Position numbers and translations under genes: made by a program
Notes under the pieces: generated by a model
What the model was told of the DNA's origin: nothing
The model's input: the letters and a program-made list of their open reading frames with translations, nothing else
Database searches by the model: none
Shown here: in pieces, positions 36,276 through 44,621 of the stretch
How positions within the stretch are numbered: position 1 is the first letter of the stretch
Layout of the letters: each line of letters opens with the position of its first letter
Origin: Micromonospora sp. NBC_01740
GTDB taxonomy: Bacteria; Actinomycetota; Actinomycetes; Mycobacteriales; Micromonosporaceae
Reading direction: 5' to 3'
Assembly (NCBI RefSeq): GCF_035920365.1
Contig: NZ_CP109150.1
Coordinates: 4,030,001 to 4,094,000 of the forward strand
DNA length: 64,000 nucleotides

Positions 36276-36798
36276 GGACCGATGCTACTTCCGTACCTGA
36301 CCGTGATCGAACGCAGGAACCAGGATGGCCGGCGGGTCACGCTCGTGCACGGTGGCGGCAGGCCAAGTGTGGACGCTGCAGCCCTGCCGGTGCGGCCGGA
36401 CACCGATGTGCTGGGGTGACCTTCCGACCTCGGAACGCCTGCAGGGGACGTAAAGCAGCGGCGAGGCAGCAGGAGGGCAGCACCAACGTCGGTCGAGTCT
36501 GGTCCATGACGTCAAGCAATGCGTACCAACGCCTGCTTGTCGACCCAGCATGGTACGGCCCAACACCGGGCGGTAGGTTGAGACCGCATCCCTCCAGCGG
36601 GGTCAACCGGGGTCACCAGAGGAACGGCTGTCGACAGCAACGTTGCCGGACGGCGGCACTCTGCCGAGCGCTCGCAGAGTACTCAGGTCTACGCCAATGC
36701 TCGTCCCGGACCGCACGGAACTCCGCCCGCCGCGCTCGGCCTGCTGGCGGCCTCCGGCCGGCATCGGCCGGCTCAGCGGGCCAGACTGCCCGGCCGCG
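36276..36798. other. Gene-free stretch with a dispersed palindromic repeat
   Basis: I see no supported gene. Copy 2 of the palindromic repeat lies at 36746-36779. Rightward frames here are the opposite strand of the following leftward gene. Confidence 0.4.
36746..36779 (+). repeat. Dispersed palindromic repeat, copy 2
   Basis: GGCCTGCTGGCG then G, then CCTCCGGCCGGCATCGGCCGG, nearly identical to 27118-27151. It lies at the 3' end of the leftward gene at 36799-37200 and could act as its terminator. Confidence 0.6.
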
Positions 36799-37200
36799 CT
36801 ACTCCGCTGGGTTCGCCGCAATGAGTAGGTGGCCCCACTTGCGCTGGGACCAGCTCAGCAGTCCAAGAAGGAAGACGACGGGACCTCCTAAGGTCCACAG
36901 CACGCCGACCTTCTGGCTGCCAGGGAAGGAGACAACTTCTGCGACCAGAAGAACTCCGACGACGGCTACCAACGCGCCCGTCGCAGGCTGTAGCCATCGC
37001 GGTAGGCGGTTCGAGCGGCTCTTATGTAGCAGATACTCCCCGTACTTGCGGGCGGCTAGGGATACCTTGGGATCCGGCGCTGACTTTCCCTCCTTCGCTC
37101 GCAGTACGGCCTCGCGTCGCTGCTGGGCACTCACCCGACGCCAATCGGTACGGGCCTGCCGTCGCTGCTGCCAGGTTAGAACGAATAGATCATCACGCAC
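36799..37200 (-). CDS. Small two-helix membrane protein
   Basis: 133 aa, GTG start at 37200. The N-terminal half is charged and helical (LTWQQRRQARTDWRRVSAQQRREAVLRAKEGK). Two membrane segments follow, ALVAVVGVLLVAEVVSF and GVLWTLGGPVVFLLGLLSW, then a short tail. I know of no family. Such small proteins are common on actinobacterial mobile elements but no role can be assigned. Confidence 0.6.
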   Translation of the reverse strand: MRDDLFVLTWQQRRQARTDWRRVSAQQRREAVLRAKEGKSAPDPKVSLAARKYGEYLLHKSRSNRLPRWLQPATGALVAVVGVLLVAEVVSFPGSQKVGVLWTLGGPVVFLLGLLSWSQRKWGHLLIAANPAE

Positions 37201-37367
37201 GTCTGGGAGGGTAGCCGGTTCAGACCAGCAGGCAGCACGAGAATGGCCGTGCCGATTGCGTAGGTGGTCGTCCGCCGCCGTGGTCCCGGCAATCGCTGCC
37301 GCACCGCTTCGCGGTTTGCCACCGAAGTACGTGGTTCAGGCGCGCGACAGCCCGGCGCCACTGCAAG

Positions 37368-37393
37368 CCGCCCCGGCCCGAAGGCCGGGGCGG
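37368..37393. terminator. Perfect hairpin in the 37.2-37.6 kb gap
   Basis: CCGCCCCGGCC (37368-37378) pairs with GGCCGGGGCGG (37383-37393) around a CGAA tetraloop. It probably ends transcription of the leftward gene at 37581-38093. The rest of 37201-37580 shows no gene. Confidence 0.7.
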
Positions 37394-37580
37394 AAAGCCG
37401 TACGACGCCGGACGACCGCGCCCAGGGCGAGCCGTGCCAGCCACGTGCCATAAGCCGGTGCCGTAGGCGGTCACTAGAGGTCAGCACCGGTCAGCGTTAC
37501 CCCGCCGCCGACCAGGCACAACAGACAGAACGGGACAGCCGGATACGATCTTCCAAAGTGGCGGTGCCGTTGGTCGGCGG

Positions 37581-38093
37581 TCAGGGCAGCAGCGCCCGAA
37601 GCCGGCCTATCCCTTCCAGCACGTCGGCGCGATGCTTGCCTTCCTTGATCCATGCGGGTAAGCGCTCGACAAGGGTTTGGCTCCCCATGTCTCGGCCGCG
37701 CTCCCGCAATCGAGCGGACACGTACGCCTCCAGCAGGTCCAGATGCTCGGCGTTGTATGCCCAGAGCACCCGCCCGCGGCAGTCGACCGAAAGCCAGAGC
37801 GGCAGTCCGAAGTACGGGTCATTCGGGCCTGAGAAGTCAGGAAGTGTTCGCGCGTTGTCGCCTGCGCGGCGAGGAGCATCCCAGACGCCAGTAAACGGGC
37901 ACCCGAGACAACTGAGCCGACGACGCAGCCAGACATGATGCCGGGAGCCGTCGGCCGACTCAGGATCAGGAAGGACCGAAGCCCGCCCGGCACAGCGTGG
38001 GCAACGGACGAAGATCGCTCCAGCGGCCAAGCCACGCAGCCAGTACTTTGGGTCGCGGAAGCGTCCCGCGATCCCTGTCTCGGCTGCTGTCAT
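37581..38093 (-). CDS. Zinc-ribbon protein of unknown function
   Basis: 170 aa. Cys pairs in FVRCPRCAGRASVL and RRLSCLGCPFTG form a likely four-Cys zinc ribbon around residues 30-65. The middle has PNDPYFGLPLWLSVDCRGRVLWAYN, and the C-terminal half is helical (HLDLLEAYVSARLRERGRDMGSQTLVERLPAWIKEGKHR). It resembles small actinobacterial zinc-ribbon proteins without known role. It reads away from the mobilisation genes. Confidence 0.65.
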   Translation of the reverse strand: MTAAETGIAGRFRDPKYWLRGLAAGAIFVRCPRCAGRASVLPDPESADGSRHHVWLRRRLSCLGCPFTGVWDAPRRAGDNARTLPDFSGPNDPYFGLPLWLSVDCRGRVLWAYNAEHLDLLEAYVSARLRERGRDMGSQTLVERLPAWIKEGKHRADVLEGIGRLRALLP

Positions 38094-38486
38094 AGATCAA
38101 ACCGTACAGCCATCCGTACAGCCAGGCCGACCAACATCGGTCGTGAGCGGGCGACGACGGTTAACAGCTCACGCAGGTCAACGGTGAGGAGCGACGCCGG
38201 CCGACAGAGCGCTTGATCTTTGCGAGACAGAGTTCGGAGCGCTAGCCGCGCCCGCAGCGCATCATCTGAGAGTCAGCGAATCGTCAGCGAACGCCGTACC
38301 GCGTGCCGGCCCTCGATCATGCTCGACGGCACGACCGATGCCTTTGACCGCGCGGTACGGCACTTGATCACACTCGCTGTTACGTCAGGTCACTTCCCCG
38401 CCGACGGTGGTCGCTGAAGCGCTGGCCGGTGCCGGTAACGGTTCCGCTCACCGGGGCGTTAACGGCCGGGCGTAAGGCTCGTTGCC
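38094..38486. other. Intergenic region upstream of mobC; possible oriT
   Basis: No gene is supported. It lies between two divergent gene sets and directly before the relaxosome genes, where origins of transfer are usually found. At 38432-38465 it holds a 34-bp unit (CCGGTAACGG, then CCGCTCACCG and GGCGTTAACGG) that recurs with four mismatches at 40265-40298. Confidence 0.45.
38432..38465 (+). repeat. GGTAACGG-type 34-bp repeat, copy 1 (candidate relaxosome site)
   Basis: The block CCGGTAACGG..CCGCTCACCG.GGCG.TAACG is shared with 40265-40298. The two copies flank mobC and most of the relaxase gene. Close spacing to the mobC start suggests a binding site for MobC or the relaxase, or an iteron-like site. 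This is inference from position. Confidence 0.5.
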
Positions 38487-38906
38487 GTGAGCACCGAAGG
38501 CAATGTCAGCGCTTCTGGTCAGGCTCGGCACCGGGAGCACCTCAGCCCCGGTCGCTCCCACCGGATCTACCCTCGGCTCTCCGACGAGGAGAGCATGTTG
38601 GTCGTTGAGGCGGCCCGGCGAGCGGGTCTCACGCCAGCGGGATACACGGCGCAGGTGGTGGTCGGCGCAGCGCGCGCAGAAGAACCGGCCACGTGTCTCA
38701 CCGGTGACCTGCGGGAGTTGCAGCGAGAACTGTTCGCTGCCCGCCGTGCGGTGAACATGTTCGGCTCCAACGTCAACCAGGCTGCGGCGGCCGCGAACTC
38801 GACCGGGGAGCTGCCCGGCTGGGCCGTCGAGGCGGTGCAGTTATGCGCGCACGCCGTCGCCCGCCTCGACCAGGTGACGGCACTGATCGACCGGCGGCTG
38901 CGGTGA
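38487..38906 (+). CDS. MobC-like relaxosome accessory protein
   Basis: 139 aa, GTG start. The pattern is that of plasmid mobilisation MobC proteins: a ribbon-helix-helix start (RIYPRLSDEESMLVVEAARRAGLTPAGYTAQVVV), then LQRELFAARRAVNMFGSNVNQAAAAAN, a family hallmark (R.v..iGnNlNQ.A), and a helical end. MobC helps the relaxase open oriT DNA. The stop overlaps the relaxase start as GTGA, so both are made together. Confidence 0.85.
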   Translation: MSTEGNVSASGQARHREHLSPGRSHRIYPRLSDEESMLVVEAARRAGLTPAGYTAQVVVGAARAEEPATCLTGDLRELQRELFAARRAVNMFGSNVNQAAAAANSTGELPGWAVEAVQLCAHAVARLDQVTALIDRRLR

Positions 38907-40345
38907 TCTCGCGCGTCCACCGTCGCGGCTGCCGCGTCGGTGGGCTGCTGCGCTACCTGTACGGGCCGGGGAAGCAGGAGGAGCACGTCAACCCGCGGCT
39001 GGTCGCGGCGTGGGACGGTGCCGGGGAGCTGGCAGATCTGGAGCCGGAGATCACCGCCTCGGGTAAGCGGGACTTCCGGAAGTTGACCGCTCTCCTGGAG
39101 GAGCCGATACGAGCCGGGAACAGGCCGCCGGCAAAGCCTGTGTGGCACTGCTCGATGCGCTTGGCGCCGGAGGACCGCGACCGGGTCCTCACCGATGGCA
39201 CCTGGGGGCGCATGGCCCGGGAGATGCTCACCGATGCGGGACTCGCCACGGAAGCGGACGACCCGGGCCTGCGGTGGGTGGTGGTGCGGCACAACGATGA
39301 CCACGTCCATATTGTCGCCACCCTCGTGCGTGAAGACGGCCGTACGAACTGGGCCCGCCACGACTACCCCAAGTGTGTGAAGGCTACCTACAACGTCGCC
39401 CGCCGCTACGGCCTGCGCAGGCAGGTACCCCCGGCAGACCGCACCGCCCACCGGAGGCCCCACCCGGTGGAGGTCAGCAAGGCCCGCCGCATGGGCTGGA
39501 GCGACACCCCTCGCGACGAGTTGCGACGGCGGGTCCGCACCGCCGTCGCCGCCGCCGGCAGCGAGCTGGAGTTTTTCGACCGGCTGGCGGAGGTAGGGGT
39601 GCTGATCAGGGTGCGTCGCAGCACCGTCAACGCCGATGAGGTCACCGGCTACGCCGTCGCACTGCCTGGCGCGCACACCAGTGACGAGCAACCGGTGTGG
39701 TACTCCGGTGGGCGACTCGCCCCCGATCTGACCCTGCCGAAGCTGCGCCGCCGGTGGGGAGACCCGCCGCCGGCCGCCGTCCTACCGTCGGGAGGTCGGG
39801 TCACGGCCCGCGCCCAAGCTCTACGCGACGCCGCTGGCGTCACCCAGGCGGCGGCTGGAGAGATCCGCCGCAGCGCGCGTGAGGATCCCGCGACGGCCCA
39901 GGCTGCCGCTACCGCCGCAGCAGACGTGCTCACGAGCCTGGCGTACGCGAGGGAAGGCAGCGCGCGTGGGCCGTTGCACCGGGCGGCGGAGGTGTTCGAC
40001 CGGGCCGCACGCGACATGTACGCGCGGACCGCACACACGACGTCCCGCTCGTACGAACTGAGGGCGATGTCGCGGCTGGTAGCGCTCATGGGTCGCATTG
40101 CCGGAGACGAGGACTCGGTCGCCGCGATGGCGCTGGTGCTCGACATGGCGCGGCTTGCCGACGCGCTTGAGTACCTCCGCACCGCTCAGCAGCGACTGCA
40201 CCAGGCGCAGGCCGCCCGGGACGCGGCCCGGCAACTCCGGACTCTCGCCGCCGGCGGGCAGCGGCCGGTAACGGCACCGCTCACCGTGGCGGTAACGCCC
40301 AGCCCGACAGTGGACAGTGCCCGCCGCACACCGCGGGCCCGGTAA
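38903..40345 (+). CDS. Relaxase/mobilisation nuclease
   Basis: 480 aa from GTG 38903. The N-terminal domain is MobA/VirD2-like with RGCRVGGLLRYLYGPGK near the start. The metal-binding His cluster is WVVVRHNDDHVHIVATLV (about residues 126-143, H-x3-H-x-H). A Tyr nucleophile cannot be assigned with certainty; Y19 or Y21 in LLRYLYG is possible. The C-terminal ~200 residues are Ala/Arg-rich and helical, probably a partner-binding region. It nicks oriT and pilots the strand, making the element mobilisable. The 3' end carries the second copy of the GGTAACGG-type repeat inside the coding sequence. Confidence 0.85.
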   Translation: MISRVHRRGCRVGGLLRYLYGPGKQEEHVNPRLVAAWDGAGELADLEPEITASGKRDFRKLTALLEEPIRAGNRPPAKPVWHCSMRLAPEDRDRVLTDGTWGRMAREMLTDAGLATEADDPGLRWVVVRHNDDHVHIVATLVREDGRTNWARHDYPKCVKATYNVARRYGLRRQVPPADRTAHRRPHPVEVSKARRMGWSDTPRDELRRRVRTAVAAAGSELEFFDRLAEVGVLIRVRRSTVNADEVTGYAVALPGAHTSDEQPVWYSGGRLAPDLTLPKLRRRWGDPPPAAVLPSGGRVTARAQALRDAAGVTQAAAGEIRRSAREDPATAQAAATAAADVLTSLAYAREGSARGPLHRAAEVFDRAARDMYARTAHTTSRSYELRAMSRLVALMGRIAGDEDSVAAMALVLDMARLADALEYLRTAQQRLHQAQAARDAARQLRTLAAGGQRPVTAPLTVAVTPSPTVDSARRTPRAR

Positions 40346-40348
40346 CGG
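40265..40348 (+). repeat. GGTAACG repeats at the relaxase 3' end, including copy 2 of the 34-bp unit
   Basis: GGTAACG occurs at 40267, 40291 and 40341. The first two lie in the 34-bp unit 40265-40298 that matches 38432-38465 at 30 of 34 positions. The third is within the dyad CCCGGTAACGGG (about 40338-40349) between the relaxase stop and the next gene. Confidence 0.5.
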
Positions 40349-40362
40349 GAGGAGTCAGAATC

Positions 40363-41430
40363 ATGCAACCACAGCACGACGACCCGGTCGACGAGGCCAG
40401 ACAGAAGGCGATGCAGTTCTTCGGCGTCATCTCTACCCTCAGCGAAGCCGTCGCCCGCTTTGCTGCGGTGGGCATCCAGCGCAGGGCCGCCGAGGAGGAA
40501 CGCGTCGCCGGCCGGGAGCGGGCCGCCGAGGCGGCCAGCCGCGCCGCCGCCCGGCTTGGCGACTCCGTCCGCGCCGACCGGGAGCGACTCGCCCGCCGAG
40601 TCGACGGCTCGTGGCTGAAGGACGCCACCCTCACCGAGGTGGCCCAGCTATGGCGTACCGCGACGGTGCACGCCGCCGCCGGCGACCCCGTCGCGCAGAA
40701 GCTCGCGGGACTCGCCCTGGACCGCCTGGGCGAGCTGCACCCGCAGTGGCGGGCCGCGTACGACCGGCAGCGGGCAGCCGGAAAGTCCGCCCCCGACGCC
40801 GCCCGCGCCGCGGCCCACGAGGTCTGGGAGAGCGAAGCGACGAGGGCCGGTGCCAGCGGCAGAGCGGCGCGACCGCACAGTGGCCCCGAGGGCCCGAAGT
40901 TGCGCGCCGGCGCGAACGGGAAGGCGCTACCCGCTGGTGGGAAGGCGCTCAACGACCTGGACGCCGCCGTACGCGCTGAAGCCGGCCGGCTGCTCGCCGA
41001 CGTCAGTCCCGAGGCGCTGGACCGGCTACAGCGTGACCTGCGCGCCAGCGGCCGAGCGCCAGCGGCGGACGGCCTCGAACTGGCACGTCAGTACGTGAGT
41101 CAGACCCGAGAGGCAGGCGTACTGACGCCGGTGGTCGCCGATGCCATCGAACGCGACTTGCTGGCACGCGCGGACGAGGAGCGGGCTCAGGCCCGCGCCG
41201 TCGCCGGGACGCCGGATCACCCGCGCACCGCAGTCGACGAGCGTACCGAGGGGCTCGTTGTGGCCACGGGGCGTTTCGGATCGGCCAGCCACGACGAAGC
41301 CGTGGCCCAGCAGCGCCGCCTCGGCAGTACGTTCGCTCCGCTGGTCGTCGGCGGGAAGGTGGACCCCCTCGTGGCCGCCAAGCGGCCGGCGACCGTGGTA
41401 TCGAAGCGGGTCCGGGCGGTGACCCGATGA
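40363..41430 (+). CDS. Alanine/arginine-rich protein of the mobilisation operon
   Basis: 355 aa, ATG 40363 after GGGAGGAG. It is mostly helical with long coiled-coil-like stretches (RRAAEEERVAGRERAAEAASRAAARL, AYDRQRAAGKSAPDAARAAAHEVWE, LQRDLRASGRAPAADGLELARQYV). There is no signal peptide, membrane segment or enzyme motif. It follows the relaxase by 17 bp and overlaps the next gene (ATGA at 41427). I infer an accessory mobilisation protein; no family is recognised. Confidence 0.65.
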   Translation: MQPQHDDPVDEARQKAMQFFGVISTLSEAVARFAAVGIQRRAAEEERVAGRERAAEAASRAAARLGDSVRADRERLARRVDGSWLKDATLTEVAQLWRTATVHAAAGDPVAQKLAGLALDRLGELHPQWRAAYDRQRAAGKSAPDAARAAAHEVWESEATRAGASGRAARPHSGPEGPKLRAGANGKALPAGGKALNDLDAAVRAEAGRLLADVSPEALDRLQRDLRASGRAPAADGLELARQYVSQTREAGVLTPVVADAIERDLLARADEERAQARAVAGTPDHPRTAVDERTEGLVVATGRFGSASHDEAVAQQRRLGSTFAPLVVGGKVDPLVAAKRPATVVSKRVRAVTR

Positions 41431-41939
41431 CCAGCGTGAAAACCTCAAGTCCTTCCGGTGAGGTGGACGGGACGACAGAGGATTTCGCAGCCCAGGTGGC
41501 GCTGTTGACCAGGCAGGTCGCCGAACTTCAGCAGGTTGTCGCCGACCGCGCGGTCAGCGGCGTGGAGGGGCAGCCACCGGTGTCCGCGACTGTCGAGGAG
41601 TGGGTCCGCGACTACCTCCTGCCGGGATTTCCCCGACCGGTCGGCGAGGTTGGGCTGGTGCGGTGGCACTGGTGCGAGCAGTGGTGGCGCCACGACGAAG
41701 CCGTCACCCGGCTGACCGCCTTGTGGTACGGCTGGGAACACGCCCGGCTCGAGATGACCGGCATGCTCGGCTGGCTGCGTGAACTGGACCACCACCTGCC
41801 GGTGCTGCTCGGCCCCGACGGGCCATTCCGCTCCTGCGCCCCCGGCATCGACGGCAGCACTGCCCGACACAAGGCGCCTACCGTTGCTGCCTTCGAGCAA
41901 GCGCCGGAGCAGTGGTGGGACTGGTGGGATACCAAGTAG
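41427..41939 (+). CDS. DUF4913-domain protein
   Basis: 170 aa. After a short coiled N-terminus (FAAQVALLTRQVAELQQVVADRAV) comes the DUF4913 pattern: VEEWVRDYLLPGFPRPVGE, RWHWCEQWWRHDEAVTRLTALWYGWEHARLE, then W.REL.HHLPVLLGPDGPFRSCAPG. This family is common on actinobacterial mobilisable and conjugative elements next to relaxase or transfer genes, and its role is unknown. The many Trp and the Cys/His residues suggest a compact, perhaps metal-binding fold. Confidence 0.85.
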   Translation: MTSVKTSSPSGEVDGTTEDFAAQVALLTRQVAELQQVVADRAVSGVEGQPPVSATVEEWVRDYLLPGFPRPVGEVGLVRWHWCEQWWRHDEAVTRLTALWYGWEHARLEMTGMLGWLRELDHHLPVLLGPDGPFRSCAPGIDGSTARHKAPTVAAFEQAPEQWWDWWDTK

Positions 41940-42072
41940 GCACAGCGGCCTTCCTCTACCCGCTGGTCCTCGACACTCGTCCTGGCGGCACGGAACTGGG
42001 GGTCGAACGGTCGACGCCGGGCACGTCCTCGGCCGTCTATGGTCGATCAGTCCACGTTCCGGAGGTAGCGCC

Positions 42073-43326
42073 ATGGCCGAAGCCCAGCCCGCTTCGTATC
42101 GCCGTGCGGCACTATTCGTCGACTTCGAGAACGTGTACATCGGTTTGCGCAACTCAAGCCCCGACGCGGCTACGGCGTTCGCCACTGACCCGGGACGCTG
42201 GGTGCGGTGGATGGAGCAGGATCTCGGCCCATTCCGGGTCGACGACGACGAAGTCCCGCGGGTGCTGCTACGTCGGATCTGCTACCTGGAGCCGAGCCAT
42301 TCCGGCAAGTTCCGTTCATACTTCACTCGGGCCGGGTTCCGGGTCGTGGACTGCCCGTCGCTGACGAGCATGGGTAAGAACAGTGCCGACATCCACATGG
42401 TGCTCGACATCCTCGACACCCTGACCCACCCGACCCGGTTCGACGACTTCGTTGTCCTGTCGACCGACGCAGACTTCACCCCGGTGTTCATGCGGCTGCG
42501 GGAGCACGACAGGACCTCGGCGATGCTGGTGAGCGGGCCGACCGCCGCCGCGCTGCAGTCGGTGTGCGACTTCGCGATTCCGGACATCATGTTCATCGAA
42601 GAAGCCTTGGGCCTGAGCCCGTCGCAAGCCGGAGTGGACCAGGTTCGAACCCCCGTGCCGCAGCCACGCGCGACCGCTGCTGCGCCGACCGACCGCGACA
42701 GCAATAACGTGCGGAACCGCCTCGAGGCGGCGGTGCGCCAGCTTGTGGCACAGTCGACGACACCGGTCGACCTCGCCTCCGCAGCACACTACGTCCGCAA
42801 GACCGTGGGCCGGGAGGCGACGACAAACTGGGCCGGGGCGGGCGGGTTCAAGCAGTTCGTCGCGGCGATCCAGAGCGACACTCTGGTGCTGGAGCCGCGC
42901 CACCCCGGCTGGCTGCTCGACCCGGCCAGGCATGAGCTGGTCCAGCACGCGAGCGCGCCGGAGATCGCCGAACGAGTGAGCCGGGTCGTCGGAGCACCGC
43001 TGATCGGCACAGACGCCTACCAGGCACTGTTCCGGTCGATCGTCGAAGAGGGCCGCGCCAACCCCGCCTTACCACAGGCGCAGGCGGAGGAGGTGATCCG
43101 TGAGGCGTGCGGCCGGCGGGGACACACGGTCACGAGGAGCGCGATCCACTTCGTGCTCATCGGCCTGAAGTACAGCGGGGTCGACTGGCGGGAAGCACGA
43201 CACGACGCGGCGAACCTCGCCTCGGAGTTCGCCGGTAACGTGCTGCGGCTGACGGTCAACGCCCGGATGGAGTTGTCGGAAACGGAGCGAGCCGCGGTGT
43301 GCGCGTGGATCCAGGACGAGCACTAA
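42073..43326 (+). CDS. NYN-domain ribonuclease-like protein with C-terminal OST-HTH/LOTUS-like regions
   Basis: 417 aa, ATG 42073 with GGAGG seven bases upstream. The N-terminal NYN (PIN-like) domain shows AALFVDFENVYIGLR (first acid), GKNSADIHMVLDIL and FVVLSTDADFTPVFMRLRE (catalytic Asp cluster, about residues 130-150). After a Pro-rich linker, two winged-helix-like regions follow: about 215-285 (VRNRLEAAVRQLVAQSTTPVDLASAAHYVRK, GGFKQFVAAIQSD) and about 300-390 (AYQALFRSIVEE, RSAIHFVLIGLKYSG). This matches LabA-type NYN proteins with LOTUS domains, which bind and may cut RNA. Its place after mobilisation genes hints at defence or RNA control carried by the element. Confidence 0.8.
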   Translation: MAEAQPASYRRAALFVDFENVYIGLRNSSPDAATAFATDPGRWVRWMEQDLGPFRVDDDEVPRVLLRRICYLEPSHSGKFRSYFTRAGFRVVDCPSLTSMGKNSADIHMVLDILDTLTHPTRFDDFVVLSTDADFTPVFMRLREHDRTSAMLVSGPTAAALQSVCDFAIPDIMFIEEALGLSPSQAGVDQVRTPVPQPRATAAAPTDRDSNNVRNRLEAAVRQLVAQSTTPVDLASAAHYVRKTVGREATTNWAGAGGFKQFVAAIQSDTLVLEPRHPGWLLDPARHELVQHASAPEIAERVSRVVGAPLIGTDAYQALFRSIVEEGRANPALPQAQAEEVIREACGRRGHTVTRSAIHFVLIGLKYSGVDWREARHDAANLASEFAGNVLRLTVNARMELSETERAAVCAWIQDEH

Positions 43327-43488
43327 CCACGCCAAGCCCGCCTGCCGCTACTCATGAACTCCGACCACATCCCAACGCGCTGTCCTCGGTACGACCGCGC
43401 GCCGCCACCCTTGGACGGCGGCTGCCACCCGTGACGCGTGGTAAGCGGCAAGTCGTGCGTTGTGAGGCCACCAACTGCCGGTTCTCGC

Positions 43489-44133
43489 TCAGGAGGTGGG
43501 AGGCCGCCACCAGTCGATCCGCAGGTCGTCAACGCGGTCGCTGCGGAGCAGGTCGGAATCGACGGCTTCCAACTCATCAGCGACGTCTACCCACAGCTGT
43601 GTGACGGACTCCCACCGCGGTGTCGTGCCTTGGTGCTCCCGGGAGAACTCCACCAGGCATCCGTGTAGCGGACCATCACGCAGGTCGATGAATAGGCCAC
43701 CTCCACCACCGTCACCAGCGATGGGCAGCCATCGGGGGAGCCAGTACAACTGGGATAGAAGGGTGCCCGCTGGCTGGGCGTTCTCGCCGGCCACGAACCG
43801 TTCCATCTCCTCACGCATGCCCGGCGGGTAAGACTCCTGCTGGACCTCCAGGTGCATCCGCCAACGCTCCACCGCGATGGACACGGGGTATGGACTTGAG
43901 AAGTCAGGGATCAGGCTTGCACTTGGTAGGCCGATACCGTGCCGGACTCCGTTGGACAGCCCCCACCAGACCCGAAGGTCGGCCGGGAGCGCCACACCAA
44001 GGGCGGTTGCAACAGTGTCGATCTCGGCTGCCGTTGCCGGCGGGTTCAGCTCCGCGCGGAAGCGGGGGGCAAACCGCGACAGCCAATCCTCGATCCGGTG
44101 CCACGCCCGTTCTACGGCAGTGTCGGTATCCAT
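43489..44133 (-). CDS. SMI1/KNR4-family protein
   Basis: About 214 aa from ATG 44133; a longer form from 44253 is possible, but the added residues do not fit the family. Family marks are WHRIEDWLSRFAP, PPATAAEIDTVATALGVALPADLRVWWGLSNG, LPSASLIPDF, and WLPIAGDGGGGGLFIDLRDG followed by GCLVEFSREH. SMI1/KNR4 proteins are frequent immunity proteins to polymorphic toxins. No toxin gene is next to it; it may be an orphan that protects against neighbours' toxins. Confidence 0.85.
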   Translation of the reverse strand: MDTDTAVERAWHRIEDWLSRFAPRFRAELNPPATAAEIDTVATALGVALPADLRVWWGLSNGVRHGIGLPSASLIPDFSSPYPVSIAVERWRMHLEVQQESYPPGMREEMERFVAGENAQPAGTLLSQLYWLPRWLPIAGDGGGGGLFIDLRDGPLHGCLVEFSREHQGTTPRWESVTQLWVDVADELEAVDSDLLRSDRVDDLRIDWWRPPTS

Positions 44134-44253
44134 GCTGCGATCAAAGCAGGCCGACCATGGCCAGTCTTCATCGCGTGGCCGAGCCCGGATCACATACGCA
44201 ACCCCCGTGTTGATCGGCTCGACCGCCAGCAAGAGGCTTCGCACATCGGCCAT

Positions 44254-44621
44254 GACAGGGCGTTGCCTCGGCGGCCATCCTGTCGTCGCCTGGCTTACTG
44301 GATCTGTCGCACATCACCTGGCGGAGCTGCATCGCACATCAGCTGTCGGATCACACCCGAGGCGTCACCGGTGTCCCGTCACGGGACATGCGTGACGCTC
44401 ACGTCCCACCTGATGCCCGACATGATCCTCAGAGGGCGCCGCGGAAACCTTCACGGTCCGCGACACGAGCGCGCATCGCGGCATGGCCGAACCGCCGGCG
44501 ACGGGCTGCCACGCCCCCGTAGCGATCGGATCGCGGCAAGCCCGGATGCATCAAAGCGACCCAATTCCCCCGTCTCGCGGTTGTCGCGGCACAACGGAGG
44601 TGTGAGGCAGAATCGTGAACC
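44254..44621. other. Gene-free stretch
   Basis: No supported coding frame and no repeat recognised. It separates leftward and rightward immunity-like genes and probably holds both promoters. Confidence 0.35.

Noticed and set aside
36416..37453. 345-codon plus-strand open frame
   Set aside because: It is antisense to the membrane protein gene at 36799-37200 and has Arg/Ser/Pro-rich composition typical of a high-GC shadow frame.
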